Part shown: positions 31,650-43,195 of the stretch, one piece after another
Position numbering within the stretch: position 1 is the stretch's first letter
How the letters are laid out: each line of letters starts with the position of its first letter
Assembly: GCA_963556145.1 (NCBI GenBank)
Contig: OY744464.1
Span: 5,394,001-5,458,000 of the forward strand
Direction: 5' to 3'
From: Hygrocybe punicea
Lineage: Eukaryota > Basidiomycota > Agaricomycetes > Agaricales > Hygrophoraceae
Length of the DNA: 64,000 nt
Program-made: the position numbers and the translations under genes
Notes under the pieces: generated by a model
What the model was told of the DNA's origin: nothing
Seen by the model: the letters and a program-made list of their open reading frames with translations, nothing else
Databases searched by the model: none

Positions 31650-34600
31650 GGTTGGGTGTAGAGATTAACACGGCTGACAAAGCGGCTGTGCCTCATCTCG
31701 TCGAGTCAACTTCCACGACGAGCGCCAAATTGCTTCTCCGACGTCCGAACGGCTCCCGCTCATCGCCATCCGCGCCCCTTCCACTACAGAGTAAACCAAT
31801 AATAAGAATAGACACCGTCAGACAGTCAGACACGTACAGACAGCCGCGCGCTGCACAAACAAAGTAAAGTGTTTCGGGTCATCCCCATATGCATACGTCT
31901 TTCTTTTTTTTTTTTTGTCAAAAAAAATCTTACAGCGCGTATGCATATGCCATGATATATGGCGGGGCCCAGGGACCAACAGTCAACAGCGAATTAAACC
32001 AGGGCACAGTGCCAGTTGCTATTAGTGCTGCCGATGCCATTGCCAGTGTGCCACTAGCACCCAGATATCCATTCCCAGCTCCATATTACCTGCGACTCGT
32101 TTCAAGTCACACATGCCCACCATTCTTCGCTAGCGCTACGCCTCGGCCTCGGGCTGGATCCGTTTTCCCTTACCACGCACGCCCCACCCACCGCGCCCTC
32201 TTCTGAAATGTGTAATACTCCTTGCTCAGCGGGATTTCTAACCACCTCACACAACATTATTCCAATTTTCCCAAAAAGAAAAACGCGTGGTCCCGGCGCA
32301 ATGCCTATTTCAAGTTTATTTTGTTTGACTACCCTTCTTCGCTTGAGCGACTAATACCCGCACATATACAGCAATCGTCAGTCCACACCCGGAAAACCCT
32401 TTGGCTAATGCTCCTTGCTCAGCGGGACTTCTCCCGCCCCGAGTTAATCCGATTTCACAATCACGGCTCGGTGCAACCTTGGCAACTTATTCGACTCGAG
32501 TGACTCGAAAAATTCAACGATGACACCGAAAAAACACTATACAACTTCCTTCCAGTTATGCGGCCAAAGAACGCCTCAGGCTCAGGACCTTGATCAGTTT
32601 GAGCGCTTCTCCTGTTCAAGCGTCTTATCGCGTGGCTATCCCTTCCCGACCCTGCAGTGTAGCAGCCACGCATTCGAGATTTTTGTTTGTTTTTCCAACT
32701 CTAATACATGTGTCCTAATACATGTATGCGCATGCATGAACGCCGGAGGGCGCTTCCCTCGGTCTAACCGCATCAGAAATCTCTCCTCCCTCCCTGACGA
32801 ACACCCGGGGGCTGCCGCCCCTCCCCTGAGTCCCCTCCTCCCCAGCCCTGCACTTGCACCCTCCGAGATCTCAGTAGTGAATCTGTTTTTATTATTACTA
32901 GACCTCTGCACCGTAACAAACAAAAACACTTTTTTTTGGGATACCACATGATGTGGATTATTCAGGGAAAAAACGCGTTTGGGTTGTACACGTGTGCCAC
33001 CGTAAAAAGCCATGTGTCCCCCCATCCGCGTCCTCTCTCTCTAAGTGGGGCCTTTTTTGTTTGGCAATTCGGCGGGTAAGGCGATCGCAAGGGCGATCTT
33101 GGGTGGACGAACAGCAAAATTCAAACGTTGCGCGCTTGAATAAATATTACACTCCTATGTATAATATGGCTCTATCGTTCATAGCAGCGGACACGTATAT
33201 ATACACTTTGCAATTGGGTAAGCCAGACATCTGTTGACGTGCGAGCTTGTACAATACTACGCAGTAACTAATTATAACTAACTAACGGGTAGCCAGTGTA
33301 TGGTCGTCGTGCGTCAGGACCATTGGTCGTCCCAGCGACGAGGCCCTTCAAGTCACCCAAATGCGTCTACTGTGCCCGATGGGAAGTGCCAGTGGGTGTT
33401 GACGACGACAACGAAGCCTTACTAACTTGTCCTGCATATATACCCGGCATCCCCCACTCCCCACCCCCCGTCACCCATCTCATCCCCCTAGCCGGACCCT
33501 TCGTTTCCCATCGGTGTAACATCGGGCCCTGGCTTTGATTCTCCTCCCACACACGTACGTACCTCGCGCTCCCGTGTCGCGAAATCGAGAGCTGCAAAAA
33601 TGTTGGGGGGGGGGCTGTGTTGCAATGTGCGTTTATTTAGGAACTATCAAGGTCCCGAGACTTCCATGTCATTACAGCCCGATGATAAGTGAGCTTTTGC
33701 AAGCAGCCCAAGCAGCCCTCCGCGCTATCTTCGTCCCCTGCAACGTCTCGGGCGGAGCTCAGCCATATCACGCAAAGCCAAAAAAACCGACTGGCTATGG
33801 CCCGACTGTGTTACTGTATTTGATTTCGTACGCAAACCCCATGTTGCCCTCTCTTGCTGCATTAAGGTCCCTTTGGTATCGACGGGCAACCGTAAGCATG
33901 ACCATTGAATATTAAATCCTAAAAGGTCCCCACTTATAGGGGGTAATATATGATCTACACACACACAGTGATACACGGACCGATTTGTTTTGTGACACAG
34001 CCTCCTGCTAAGTAGAGCTTCGGACATGTCAGTGGTGGTACTAGTAGGATGGGGAAAGCGCCCGACAGGTAGTGACGGCGAGACGCTTGCCCATTGTTGG
34101 ACTGTATAAGGCAATACCCGGTCTTCTCTCTCCACTCCACCTCGGCTCCACACCCGATGGCGGTGGTGGAAAATCCGGGATTCAAAAATTTGCCAGACCA
34201 TATCTTGAATCTGGATCCCGCTGGCGGATAGTGGAGAGCAGTGTTATGCTTCGAGAGGGGGATAAAGTAAACACCGAGGGGCCTCGCACTCGTTACTTAA
34301 AAAAGACAGTCATACATGAATGTGGTAAACGCCGAACGGCTATAGGAATTTGCCGTCGGTTAAACACAGTATGCAAATCTTTCCTTTACAGTTATTCAGC
34401 ATACACATATGCACTTGACAGAGAAGCTGGACAGACGTACAATATTGGATAAGGAATGCGTTGGACATATATTGACACGAGGGTCCGAGGTGCGGTGCAA
34501 GTGGAAACAAAGCGGGATATACATGTGTGCCCTTTTCGTGTTATAACCGAAACCGAACTGCGGGCTTTCTGTCTCCGGTGGTGGGGGAAACACCTGAAGG

Positions 34601-35997
34601 AAGGAAAGGTAGTCAACGACGAATAAAATCAAATGGCTTGGAATTCGGGGTTACTGTAACTAACTTGAGTATGCATTGCGCATCGATCAAGGCGCCCTTG
34701 CTCTTCACGGAGAAAGCCTTTCGGTTCGAGGAAGCTGTGATTCGAGCTGAGGTATAGGTTGAAAATCACGGGCAGTGCCGGGTACAGCAATAGCAGCGAA
34801 GAAGTCGGGGTGGGGAGGGCACAGAACTGATTGCCGATGATGTACGCGAGAGTCGAAAGAGATGAATGGACTGATGCCCCCTCAAACGCTAAATTTGAAG
34901 ATTGAGAAAAAAAGAGTGATTTGCCAAAATACTCACACCTCGGGAGCAGGCAACAAGGTATCCACCGACACCGGAGTTGCAAGACACGGTAGAACGCGGT
35001 TACCCAGTGATCCACGCGGTGGGGGATGGCTACGGGTACAACTCGACATATTCTCAGGATTCATAACCCATCATCATCATCATCATCATCGAAAAGGGTC
35101 CAAGGATGCGAGTATCTTGGTCCGAGTAACCAACCCATTACCAATGCGAAGGTTCGCTGCGAGTCAATTTTGTGGGACAATCCAGCCTATTGGGATTAGT
35201 ATTTTGCATATTTTGCGTCGAAGAAGGTTGATTATCAGGTTTCGGCGGTTTAATTCGTGTGGGTGCATAGCGATTAATGTCAGAACAGGTCCATGAAAGG
35301 TTGTTCCGAAGCTATATTGCACGTGACATTTGCTATGAGAAGGTTGGAAGCTTTGGTGCAACAAATCAAGTTTGTAAGGGAACACATCCAACCTGAACAC
35401 ATCCAATCTTAACCTACAGGTTTCAGAATTGGATGAAAATTCTGTTCCACAAATTTTATTTTATTTTAGCTTTACAATTTGACTCATGTTTGTTCATTGT
35501 ATTGCTGAAATCTGGTGGTAATACAATGACAGATTTAGACCTCAATTCAAAATTTTGTCTAGAACTATCCTCATATATATACAATACATGTCAAAATACC
35601 TGTAACACATCTGCACACGCTGACAGATGTGGTGGGTGTCATGGACCAGACAATTGTCAGTTGGGTGCGGAGAAACGCCTAGTTATGCCACACCAGCAGC
35701 TCCCAGGACTTTGAACCCCAACTCGAACAATTCCACCAAAGAACCACTGGAGTTTGGCAGGCGTTTCCGAACCTGTGACGTAAGTGAATCTACCACGGAA
35801 ACAGGTCACTCGTTCAACGTCTCGGGGAGCTGTCGATGGTGTATCGTCCATCATAAACTGGATGATATGGGTTCAGAACGCACACCCGAACCTGGCTAGA
35901 GTAGGGGATAACAAGGTAATAAATGGGGGGAAAGACCTAAACTTACGAATTAAAGTAACCGGGATGCAGTGGCAATGGCAGTACTGCGTCCCACCAT
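31650..35997. other. 4.3 kb gene-poor region upstream of ING
   Basis: No protein family was recognised. Visible: a T-run at about 31906-31917, two copies of CTCCTTGCTCAGCGGGA at 32218 and 32410, a run of seven ATC triplets at 35070-35090, and a G-run at 33605. From about 35150 to 35620 the sequence turns AT-rich and carries AACACATCCAA/TCTTAACCTAC words like those at 10.5-11.0 kb, suggesting a decayed repeat. A 128-codon minus-strand frame (34629-35015) has no recognisable blocks. Confidence 0.45.
35070..35090. repeat. ATC microsatellite (7 units)
   Basis: Seven perfect ATC triplets, flanked by CCC and GAAAAG. No coding context was recognised. Confidence 0.9.
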
Positions 35998-38900
35998 TTA
36001 TAGGCTCCCGCTGATGGGGTAGCGCTTATAAGAACCACCAAAGATATCAGCCATCGTAATGTTAGGTCTGATTTGCGCACTCGTGGACACATTCTTCATG
36101 TCTACCTTGATGACGAGATCTTCCCCACGACGGAGTTCTTTGAGCACCGGGATGGGATCAATCTTGGCCCGGGCGCCTGCGTAAGTAACGGTGAAAAGCC
36201 TACGGCTGCGGGCCACCTTGATCAAATGCGAGACCATTTTCTCTCTGGCCTCAAGATCCCAGGGGAGTCGACAAGAAATTTCGCCAATTTGATTGGCAGC
36301 AGAAGGCGATGAGACTGCGGTGAAAAAGAATAATCCCGCAATCAAGTGGTTGGCAACCGCCATGATGGTGTCGCGACGTTGTACCAGCCAGCGGTTCGTG
36401 TCGTTTAATATCTCAGCAATGCCGTCGACCTCGTCATACCCGAAAGCTTTGCTGAGAATGGGGTTGAGTTGGAAGATTACAGGAGCAGTTGTAGAACGTC
36501 GCGCATGCGGGAGTTCTTCCACCCATTTCGACATGGGATTAGACCATTGGCCCGGCATTTCCACATCACGTGGCATCAGAATTGAGTCTTCCAAGCCCGA
36601 GCCCAGCAAGAGGAGAATGTCGAAAGTTTGCGTGGGCCAGATCTTTGTAGCTTCTACGAGACCAACTTTGCCTAGGCAGTTCAGTACATCGACGCTCGAC
36701 CAGAGTCGATCGTGGGAATGAGAATAAAACGACATCGCACATTCCGCGGCAGACACAGGGCTGACAGAAAGCGGTGTAATCTCGTACATATCTGGCCGCC
36801 ATTGCGCGCTACAAGTAAACTGAGGGACAAATCATGAGTCAAACAAAGTGGTACGCACTACATTGTCTTGATGGGGACAGAGGACTCCTTCAGAGAAGTT
36901 ACACCGACATGAGGAGATGGATCAGATTTGCTGAAGAGTTGATTATGGGATTTAAAGAAGTGGCGGATGTTGTCAGCAAATGCCATGGCTGCGTAAAGTT
37001 GCACCTGTCTTCGGCTTGATTGGCGCTCAAGTGAATGGCCAATGCCCCTTTGCAACTCGGCCCAATCATCTTCGATCCGGGCTGTTCGCATCAAGTCACA
37101 AAACCTGTCCTCCAGTTCGCGCGTGCCGAGGGACAATGGCGGGTTCGTTGCAACAGTAAGCGCTAGCAAGCCTCCTACACCCGCACCAACGAAAAAGTCG
37201 AATAGGCATCGGATTGGGATATCAAAACACTCTTTTTCAAGTGATTGAAGGACACGAATAATTGAAATTCCACGTACTCCACCGGTATCAAGAGCTAACA
37301 TCCTATATCCAGCGCTATCTGGCAAGAAGCGCGGATAGAAAAATTTCTCGCCTGAACAAAATAGACAAGGGACGACCGAGAGACGATGGAGAGTACGATC
37401 AGATCCAACCATATCTTTGATGCACGTCGTACAAAACCGGTGTTTGCATGACAGAGTTGTTGTGACGGGCAAAAAGAGGCAGCCTGTGCAAGTGGTGTGA
37501 GGGAAATAGGTGCGAAAAAAAGCTTTTTCCGGGAAGTCTACGACAGTGAGAACAAGACGGTCTTCATTCTGGACCTGGGATAGGACGAGCTCGACAAGTT
37601 GTTCTAACTCCATTGCGGGCTCATATACGCCATACCAGGATTGGTTATGATCATCTTCGTGAAGATTTGGCCGGTGACGGCCGCGTGTACCTCCGCAATG
37701 GTCTTCTAATCGTGCAGAGCAGGGCACGTCAAGCTCTGCAACCTCCGACTGAAACTTCGTGATGTCATCGGAAAGGTCATGAATACTGGATGTGCCAGAG
37801 CCAACACGGTGAATGTAAAGACGAACGAGAAACAGCAGATGAGTCGTGAAGGTGATCCATGCGCTCTTAAATGACCCAGTACGCCAATCGGCCCAATCCC
37901 CTGTAAGAGGCTGGGCGTAATCCAAACAGTGTCTCCAGAAAGAAGCAAGTGCATGAATTCGACAAGATGTTGAGGATATCGAAGGGGAGAATCGTCGTGT
38001 AGCCATGACCCAATCAAAGACGGGTGCTGGGTCATACGTTTGCGAAAAAATGCGGAGTGCGCTCGATAAGTGCCGCATCAAGTCGGGTGGCTGGAAGCGC
38101 ATGTGGCGTTGGACGCGTCGGATACGTGCTAAGCGATACTCCTCGCGCAGGAGTTTTCTAAGTTCGTCCAATTGAGCAATCGCTATGTGACCCAATTTTC
38201 CCTGCGAAGACGGAATTTTAATGGCACGAACAGGATCAAAATAGTTCTGGAGTTCCTTGATCTGCTTTTCAGAGCTGCTTGTCTTCAAGAATGCGGCCGT
38301 GCTGGCCTGTTCCGACCAGTCAGGATCGTCGTTCGCAAACTTGTTATAGACAATGATGAGAGAAGGCTTGAACGATTGGTATCGTGATCCGTGGGCAGCA
38401 TTTACGAAAGAAGTGATCAATTCGGCAATGGCCTCACGGCTTTGCATGGTATTCGTAGTAAGGAAAACGATGCAGTCGCTGAATGCGTACGCCAATCGGG
38501 GATACACTGTCTCAACGTAATATCGACGACGAAACACCATTTCCTCTAGATCTTCAGGTGATGTCGATGAGTGCTGTGGCATGTAAGTGCGTGGCAGGTC
38601 AGTACCATTCAGTCCTTCGAAGTCGAGGAATAGAATAGGACTGTCATGGGACGAACTCGCCCCGTCGGCGAAAAGACTGACGTCGCTTGACGTCGAAACG
38701 GCGATATTGGATACCTTGCCAGGAGAGGACAGGGGAGCAGGGTAATGGGGGCATTCCCTTAAAAGTGAGCGCAGGACCCAGGATTTCCCCGTTCCCGTGT
38801 CGCCCAAGAAGGAAATAAAGCCTGGATAACTCCTCTCCACACCGGATGAGGAGATATTGGCAGGGTCAGAAACCTGTCTGATGGGAGCGACAGATTCCCC

Positions 38901-39443
38901 CGTCTTCGCATCGTCCAAGAGGGCATTAAAACCTAAATGATGACTGGGTTGTTCTACACTCGGAGATGGGGGGCCCTGTGTAATGTGACCGACGCCTGTA
39001 GGTGGAGAGTCACTAGCATCAATCGGTCGTGGTGGCGGCCGGAGAAGTGGGACAGCTCGTGGACCGAAGGCGAGCGTTCGGTCCTGGCCGTCCATGACTA
39101 TAAACTGATTCTCCTGGTTAGCGCCGATCTCCTTGTCTGAGATGATCGTTTGCTCATTGGGCGTGTTAATGTAGCTTAACTCCTTGAGCAACTCGATTGG
39201 AACTTTGTCGTGTCCTCGATGTTGCGCGTCGCAGTTTGGTCGATGTCGCTTTGATTTTTCAAAACATGCCTTATGATAAAACCTGCCCTGACAGCCCGGA
39301 CAGTACACGTCTGGCTTCTCGCCTTTACACTCAACGCAATTCTGAGATCTTGCTGTAAAAGTGTAAAAAAATATGTAAGTGAGTAGGACACCGGAGACCA
39401 GGCGTAATAAATGAAGGCCACCTTTCTTCGACTCCTTCGACAT
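35998..39443 (-). CDS. zinc finger - GTPase - RING - patatin protein, catalytically dead copy (gene A)
   Basis: Three exons give about 1,108 residues (spliced numbering). N-terminal zinc finger: C13, C16, C25, C28, H34, C37. P-loop domain: Walker A GDTGTGKS (191-198), switch-like ILFLDFEGLNGTDLP, then LIIVYNKFANDDPDW. A conserved Cys/His patch follows (HCGGTRGRHRPNLH). RING C3HC4: CTGC, SCKHRFCTTC, CLFC, all ligands present. Patatin domain from 689: oxyanion loop LDTGGVRG (696-702) is kept with Thr for the second position. The nucleophile elbow is GAGVG (730-734), with Gly where the sister gene has Ser, and the catalytic DGG motif is SSV (about 876-878). The lipase should be inactive while the GTPase and RING look intact. 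Intron 1 (39353-39421) is 69 bases, in frame and stop-free. It lies 170 bases downstream of its paralogue, same strand. Confidence 0.88.
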
Positions 39444-39613
39444 TAGTTTTGTTCACAACGTTGAGTCAAATTGAAGGGGGATCCACCGAAGCTTTATGAT
39501 AGTCATGATCGCTGCTGGGCGCTAAAGCGCTAACTAGTTGGCATATATTTATATTGTGGCGTTGAAAACCGCGCTAGATATTTACCATATTGACATGACT
39601 GGCTGGTGAAGAC

Positions 39614-42600
39614 TCATCCGACATGCCTCCGCACGACATACGGCATCCCACTGATGGGATAGAAACTGGTGGGGTCATCTCGGAATATGTCAGCCATATG
39701 GATATATATGTTGACCTCTCCCGCCATCGGCAGACCAGAGATCACCAGGGGGATAGCAATGGGGCCTTGCAAGCCATCACGGCGCCAGTCCAACAGTACT
39801 TTCTCCACGTCGCAGTGGAAGGTCGCACAATTTGAAGATTTAACGGTGAACAAATTGCGTTTGCCTGCAACCTCGATCAGGCAGTCTACAAGCTCTGACT
39901 TGCCCTCGACGGCATTAGGAAGTCGGCAAGCAATATTGCAAGTCCATGCCGATACATTCGGCGTCGCGCGTGCTGTACTGCAGAAGAAGAGGGAAGCGAT
40001 TAACTGGTTGCCAATATTTGCCAAATCGTAACTTTGGTTCTTTAGCCAGCCTTCAGCGTCATCAGATATAGCTTTCAAGCTCTTGACGTCGGCAATACCG
40101 AAGTCTCTGGAAAGGAACGGATCAAGACGGAAACATCGAGACTTGCCCTCTCCCACTTTAGCCTGAAAGGCTTCCCACAATTGCGTGGCATTTGTGATCG
40201 CCTCAACGACCTGTCGTCCCACCTTGAGCGCAAGGTTTTTGGGCGGACGAACGGGCTTCTTCTCGTACAAGCCAGTTCCCAGAGAGACGAGAAGGTCCAT
40301 GGACCTATGCGGCCAAACAAATTTTGCTTCGTTGCAACCAGTTTCAGCAGGACAATTGGCCCTGAAGCCGCCATCCAAAAGCTTCTTCTCCTGCCACATG
40401 TAGGGTGCAAAATAAGGAAAAGCAGCGGCTGTTGCTCGTGCCGCTTCCCAGACGTGGATGCAGTCGTCCGAGTTAGGACCGATCAGCCTGGGGATGCCTT
40501 CTCCGCTTTGCAACGCATTCACACTACACAAGATATAAGGAATGATAATCGTCAGTTGGAACCATAAACACTCACTAGTTCGGGATGACCTGTACCGTGG
40601 CTAAATCGTCCATAGACACTGTTGTGACGGCTACAAGCGGACCGGGGAGGTGGCTGGCAGCCAACACATGTCTCCCAGGTCCGAAAAAACGCTTTAGTGA
40701 TTTCTCCATAGGGTCGTTTTTGTGGGAGGTCAAGTCGAAGAGAACAAGGAGCGCGGCATCAACTACACCAGATTCAAGGGTAACGCGACGCTTGATGCCG
40801 TCATTCATGACATGAAAGAACTCTTCCTTGAGTTCCCTGACAGTTGAAGGAGACTCCTTCGACACGAGGGAAAGGGCAAGATGGCCTCCAATGCTTGTGC
40901 CAATAATGAAATCAAAGAGGTATGCAACAGGGATACCGAAGCATTGGTTTTCGATGGCGGCAAGGATGTCAATTTGCGCCATTCCACGAACACCACCACC
41001 ATCGAGGGAGAGTATCCTGTAGCCAGCGCGAGGAGGCAACAGACGGGGTGAGAACGTCATCTCGCGAGAGCAAAATGGACACTTGATGGTGGTGAGGTCA
41101 TGGACACGATGTTGTCCGGCAATCTCCCCCACACAGACCTCGCAGAGGGTATGTCCACACGCGAGAAAAACGGACGGTGGAATGATGAGGCAGCCAAGAC
41201 ATGTCGAAATGCAGCGCATGTCATACATGAAGGATAAATTCAGTGCATCTGAGACGGTGAGTTGGCGCCTTCCAGCCTTCGTCATGGCCTCTTCAATCTC
41301 TCGAACCAGATTGACCTGTACGGCGGGCTCAAACTTGCCCACCCACCGTACGGATGGAGATTCGTGTTGGTTGACATTATGTCGTCGTCGGGTACCACCG
41401 CATGTCGTGCCATCGTCCCTGGATGCCCCACAGGGTGTGAACTGTTCGATGTGCTGCTGGATTTCGCAAACTGACTTCACCATGTTCTCGGGAAGCGTAC
41501 CGACATTGTGGTCAATGGCAGGGAAACGAGAGTGATGCAATTGCATAGAGAATACGAAATGAGCGGAGAAATCATTTATGGCAGACCGAAACGACGCTAT
41601 GGGAGACTCGTGCTGGTATCGCTGTAAACATTGTGTCCAGAAAGCTTCAACTGTGTCTCGCCAGGAGGAAGGTGATGGAGAACAACGCATGGTTACTTTC
41701 GTCCAGTCAAAGAAAGGATCCTCGTCATCTCCCGAGAAGACATCGAGCGCACTCCCTAGCTGGTGCATCAACTCGTCTAGCGTAAAGGACAAGGAGAACT
41801 GGAGCCGACGGGCGCAGGCATTGCGGTGCTCCTGGCGCAGAAGGACATCCAGCGCGTCCAATTGGTTAAGAGCTTTCATCGATGAGGACTGAGACGAATG
41901 AGGGATTTTGATCACATAAATGGGGTCGAAATAGGCTTCGAGTTCCTGCTGAATAAGATTCTGGAACGCAGTCTTGAATGCAGTCGTGCTCGCCTCAATC
42001 GACCAGTCGGATACATCATCCAAAACCTTGTTGAAGATGATGAATAGGGCGGGCCGGAAGCCTTGGTGTCGAGATCCACGCGATGCGGTATTTGCAAACT
42101 TCCTAACTGCATCGATAATGCGCTTACCGGCTTGCATCGAGTCCATACTGACAAAAACGATACAGTTGCTGAAAAGGTAGGCCAATTTTGGATAAACCTT
42201 CTGTGCAATCGCCCGACGAACGGGTGGCGGACTACCAATTGACCCATTGAGGGTAAGAGGGACCTCGCTACCGTCCAGTCCTTCGACGTCCATGAATAGA
42301 ATCGGATCGCTGGCATAGGCCGTATCTCCATCGACGTAAAGATTGATGTTACTCGAGGTTGAAACGACGCGATTAGCTGTACGACCTGGCGACGGCAGAG
42401 GAGCGGAGAGTGCAGGATAATTCTTCATGAGGCTACGGATAATCCAGGACTTTCCGGTGCCTGTTTGGCCGAGGAAGGAGATGAAACCTGGAGTGGGCAT
42501 GGGACCAGGCGTCAGGGTATCACTGGCATTGGAGGCGGGCGTATAGGATGGGTTGCAAGGAACATCCATAGCGGAAGGACGGAGGAGATTAAAGACGTGA

Positions 42601-42961
42601 TCACCGAACTTCAATTTGAGTGTTCGATGGTCGATCTCAATAAATGTGTTCCGCTTGTCACGAAGGATCTCGTGTTCTGTGATTGTATTTTGGTGGTTGG
42701 GTTGATTGATATAAATTTGGTCATCGCGGCTCTTAATCGAGTATCGTAGGTGCGGGTTCTCGTCGTCGTCGTCGTCGTGAAAGGTGTCCTCATCGAAGCA
42801 TTCATCGTGGTAGATGCCGTCACAGATGGAGCAATAGACGTCAGGCTTCGGATCGACTTCTTCACACTGATAGCAAGCCTCACTAACTGCACGCAATTAT
42901 TGCAATGTGGCGTATCAGGTCAATCACACAGAGATCAAGAATTCGACATACCACTCTCCAT
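39614..42961 (-). CDS. zinc finger - GTPase - RING - patatin protein, active copy (gene B)
   Basis: Three exons give about 1,076 residues. Exon 1 is only ATGGAGAGTG; splicing gives MESVSEACYQCEEVDPKPD. N-terminal zinc finger: C8, C11, C22, C25, H30, C33. P-loop domain: GQTGTGKS (143-150), ILFMDVEGLDGSEVP (D203, E205, G206), then LFIIFNKVLDDVSDW. The DxEGL switch recalls guanylate-binding-protein or atlastin-like large GTPases; this is pattern-level only. A CGGTRRRHNVNQH patch precedes the RING (C566, C569, C580, H582, C585, C588, C606, C609). Patatin domain: DGGGVRG (632-638), GTSIG with S668, WEAARATAAAFPYF, and DGG with D824, a complete Ser-Asp dyad. Patatins cleave membrane lipids. Predicted cytosolic. 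It diverges from the Dsc2-like gene over 234 bases. Role in self/non-self recognition or cell death is inference. Confidence 0.9.
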
Positions 42962-43195
42962 AAAAAAGAAACCAAGCCTGAGCGCTGGGCGTCTGTTCCT
43001 GACGTGGGAAAAGACGTACGGGCGCTTGAGGAAAGGCTGCCGCCCATTCACAAGCAGGGTTATGCTCGGTCATTTTACTTACGACTTACGAAATAAGTGC
43101 CAGTGAAGATCAGTCACGGTGGCTTTGAACCGTGGGACCTCGTAGTACAGCACCGTTCTCAACGTACAGCGCCTGGCTTGCAATTCCCCCACACA
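42962..43195. promoter_or_regulatory. bidirectional promoter gene B / Dsc2-like gene
   Basis: A 234-base interval between divergent start codons. No clear TATA box. Confidence 0.5.

Noticed and set aside
35690..35730. GGGTTCAAAGTCCTGGG on the minus strand, resembling a tRNA B box
   Set aside because: No matching A box or cloverleaf could be folded around it.
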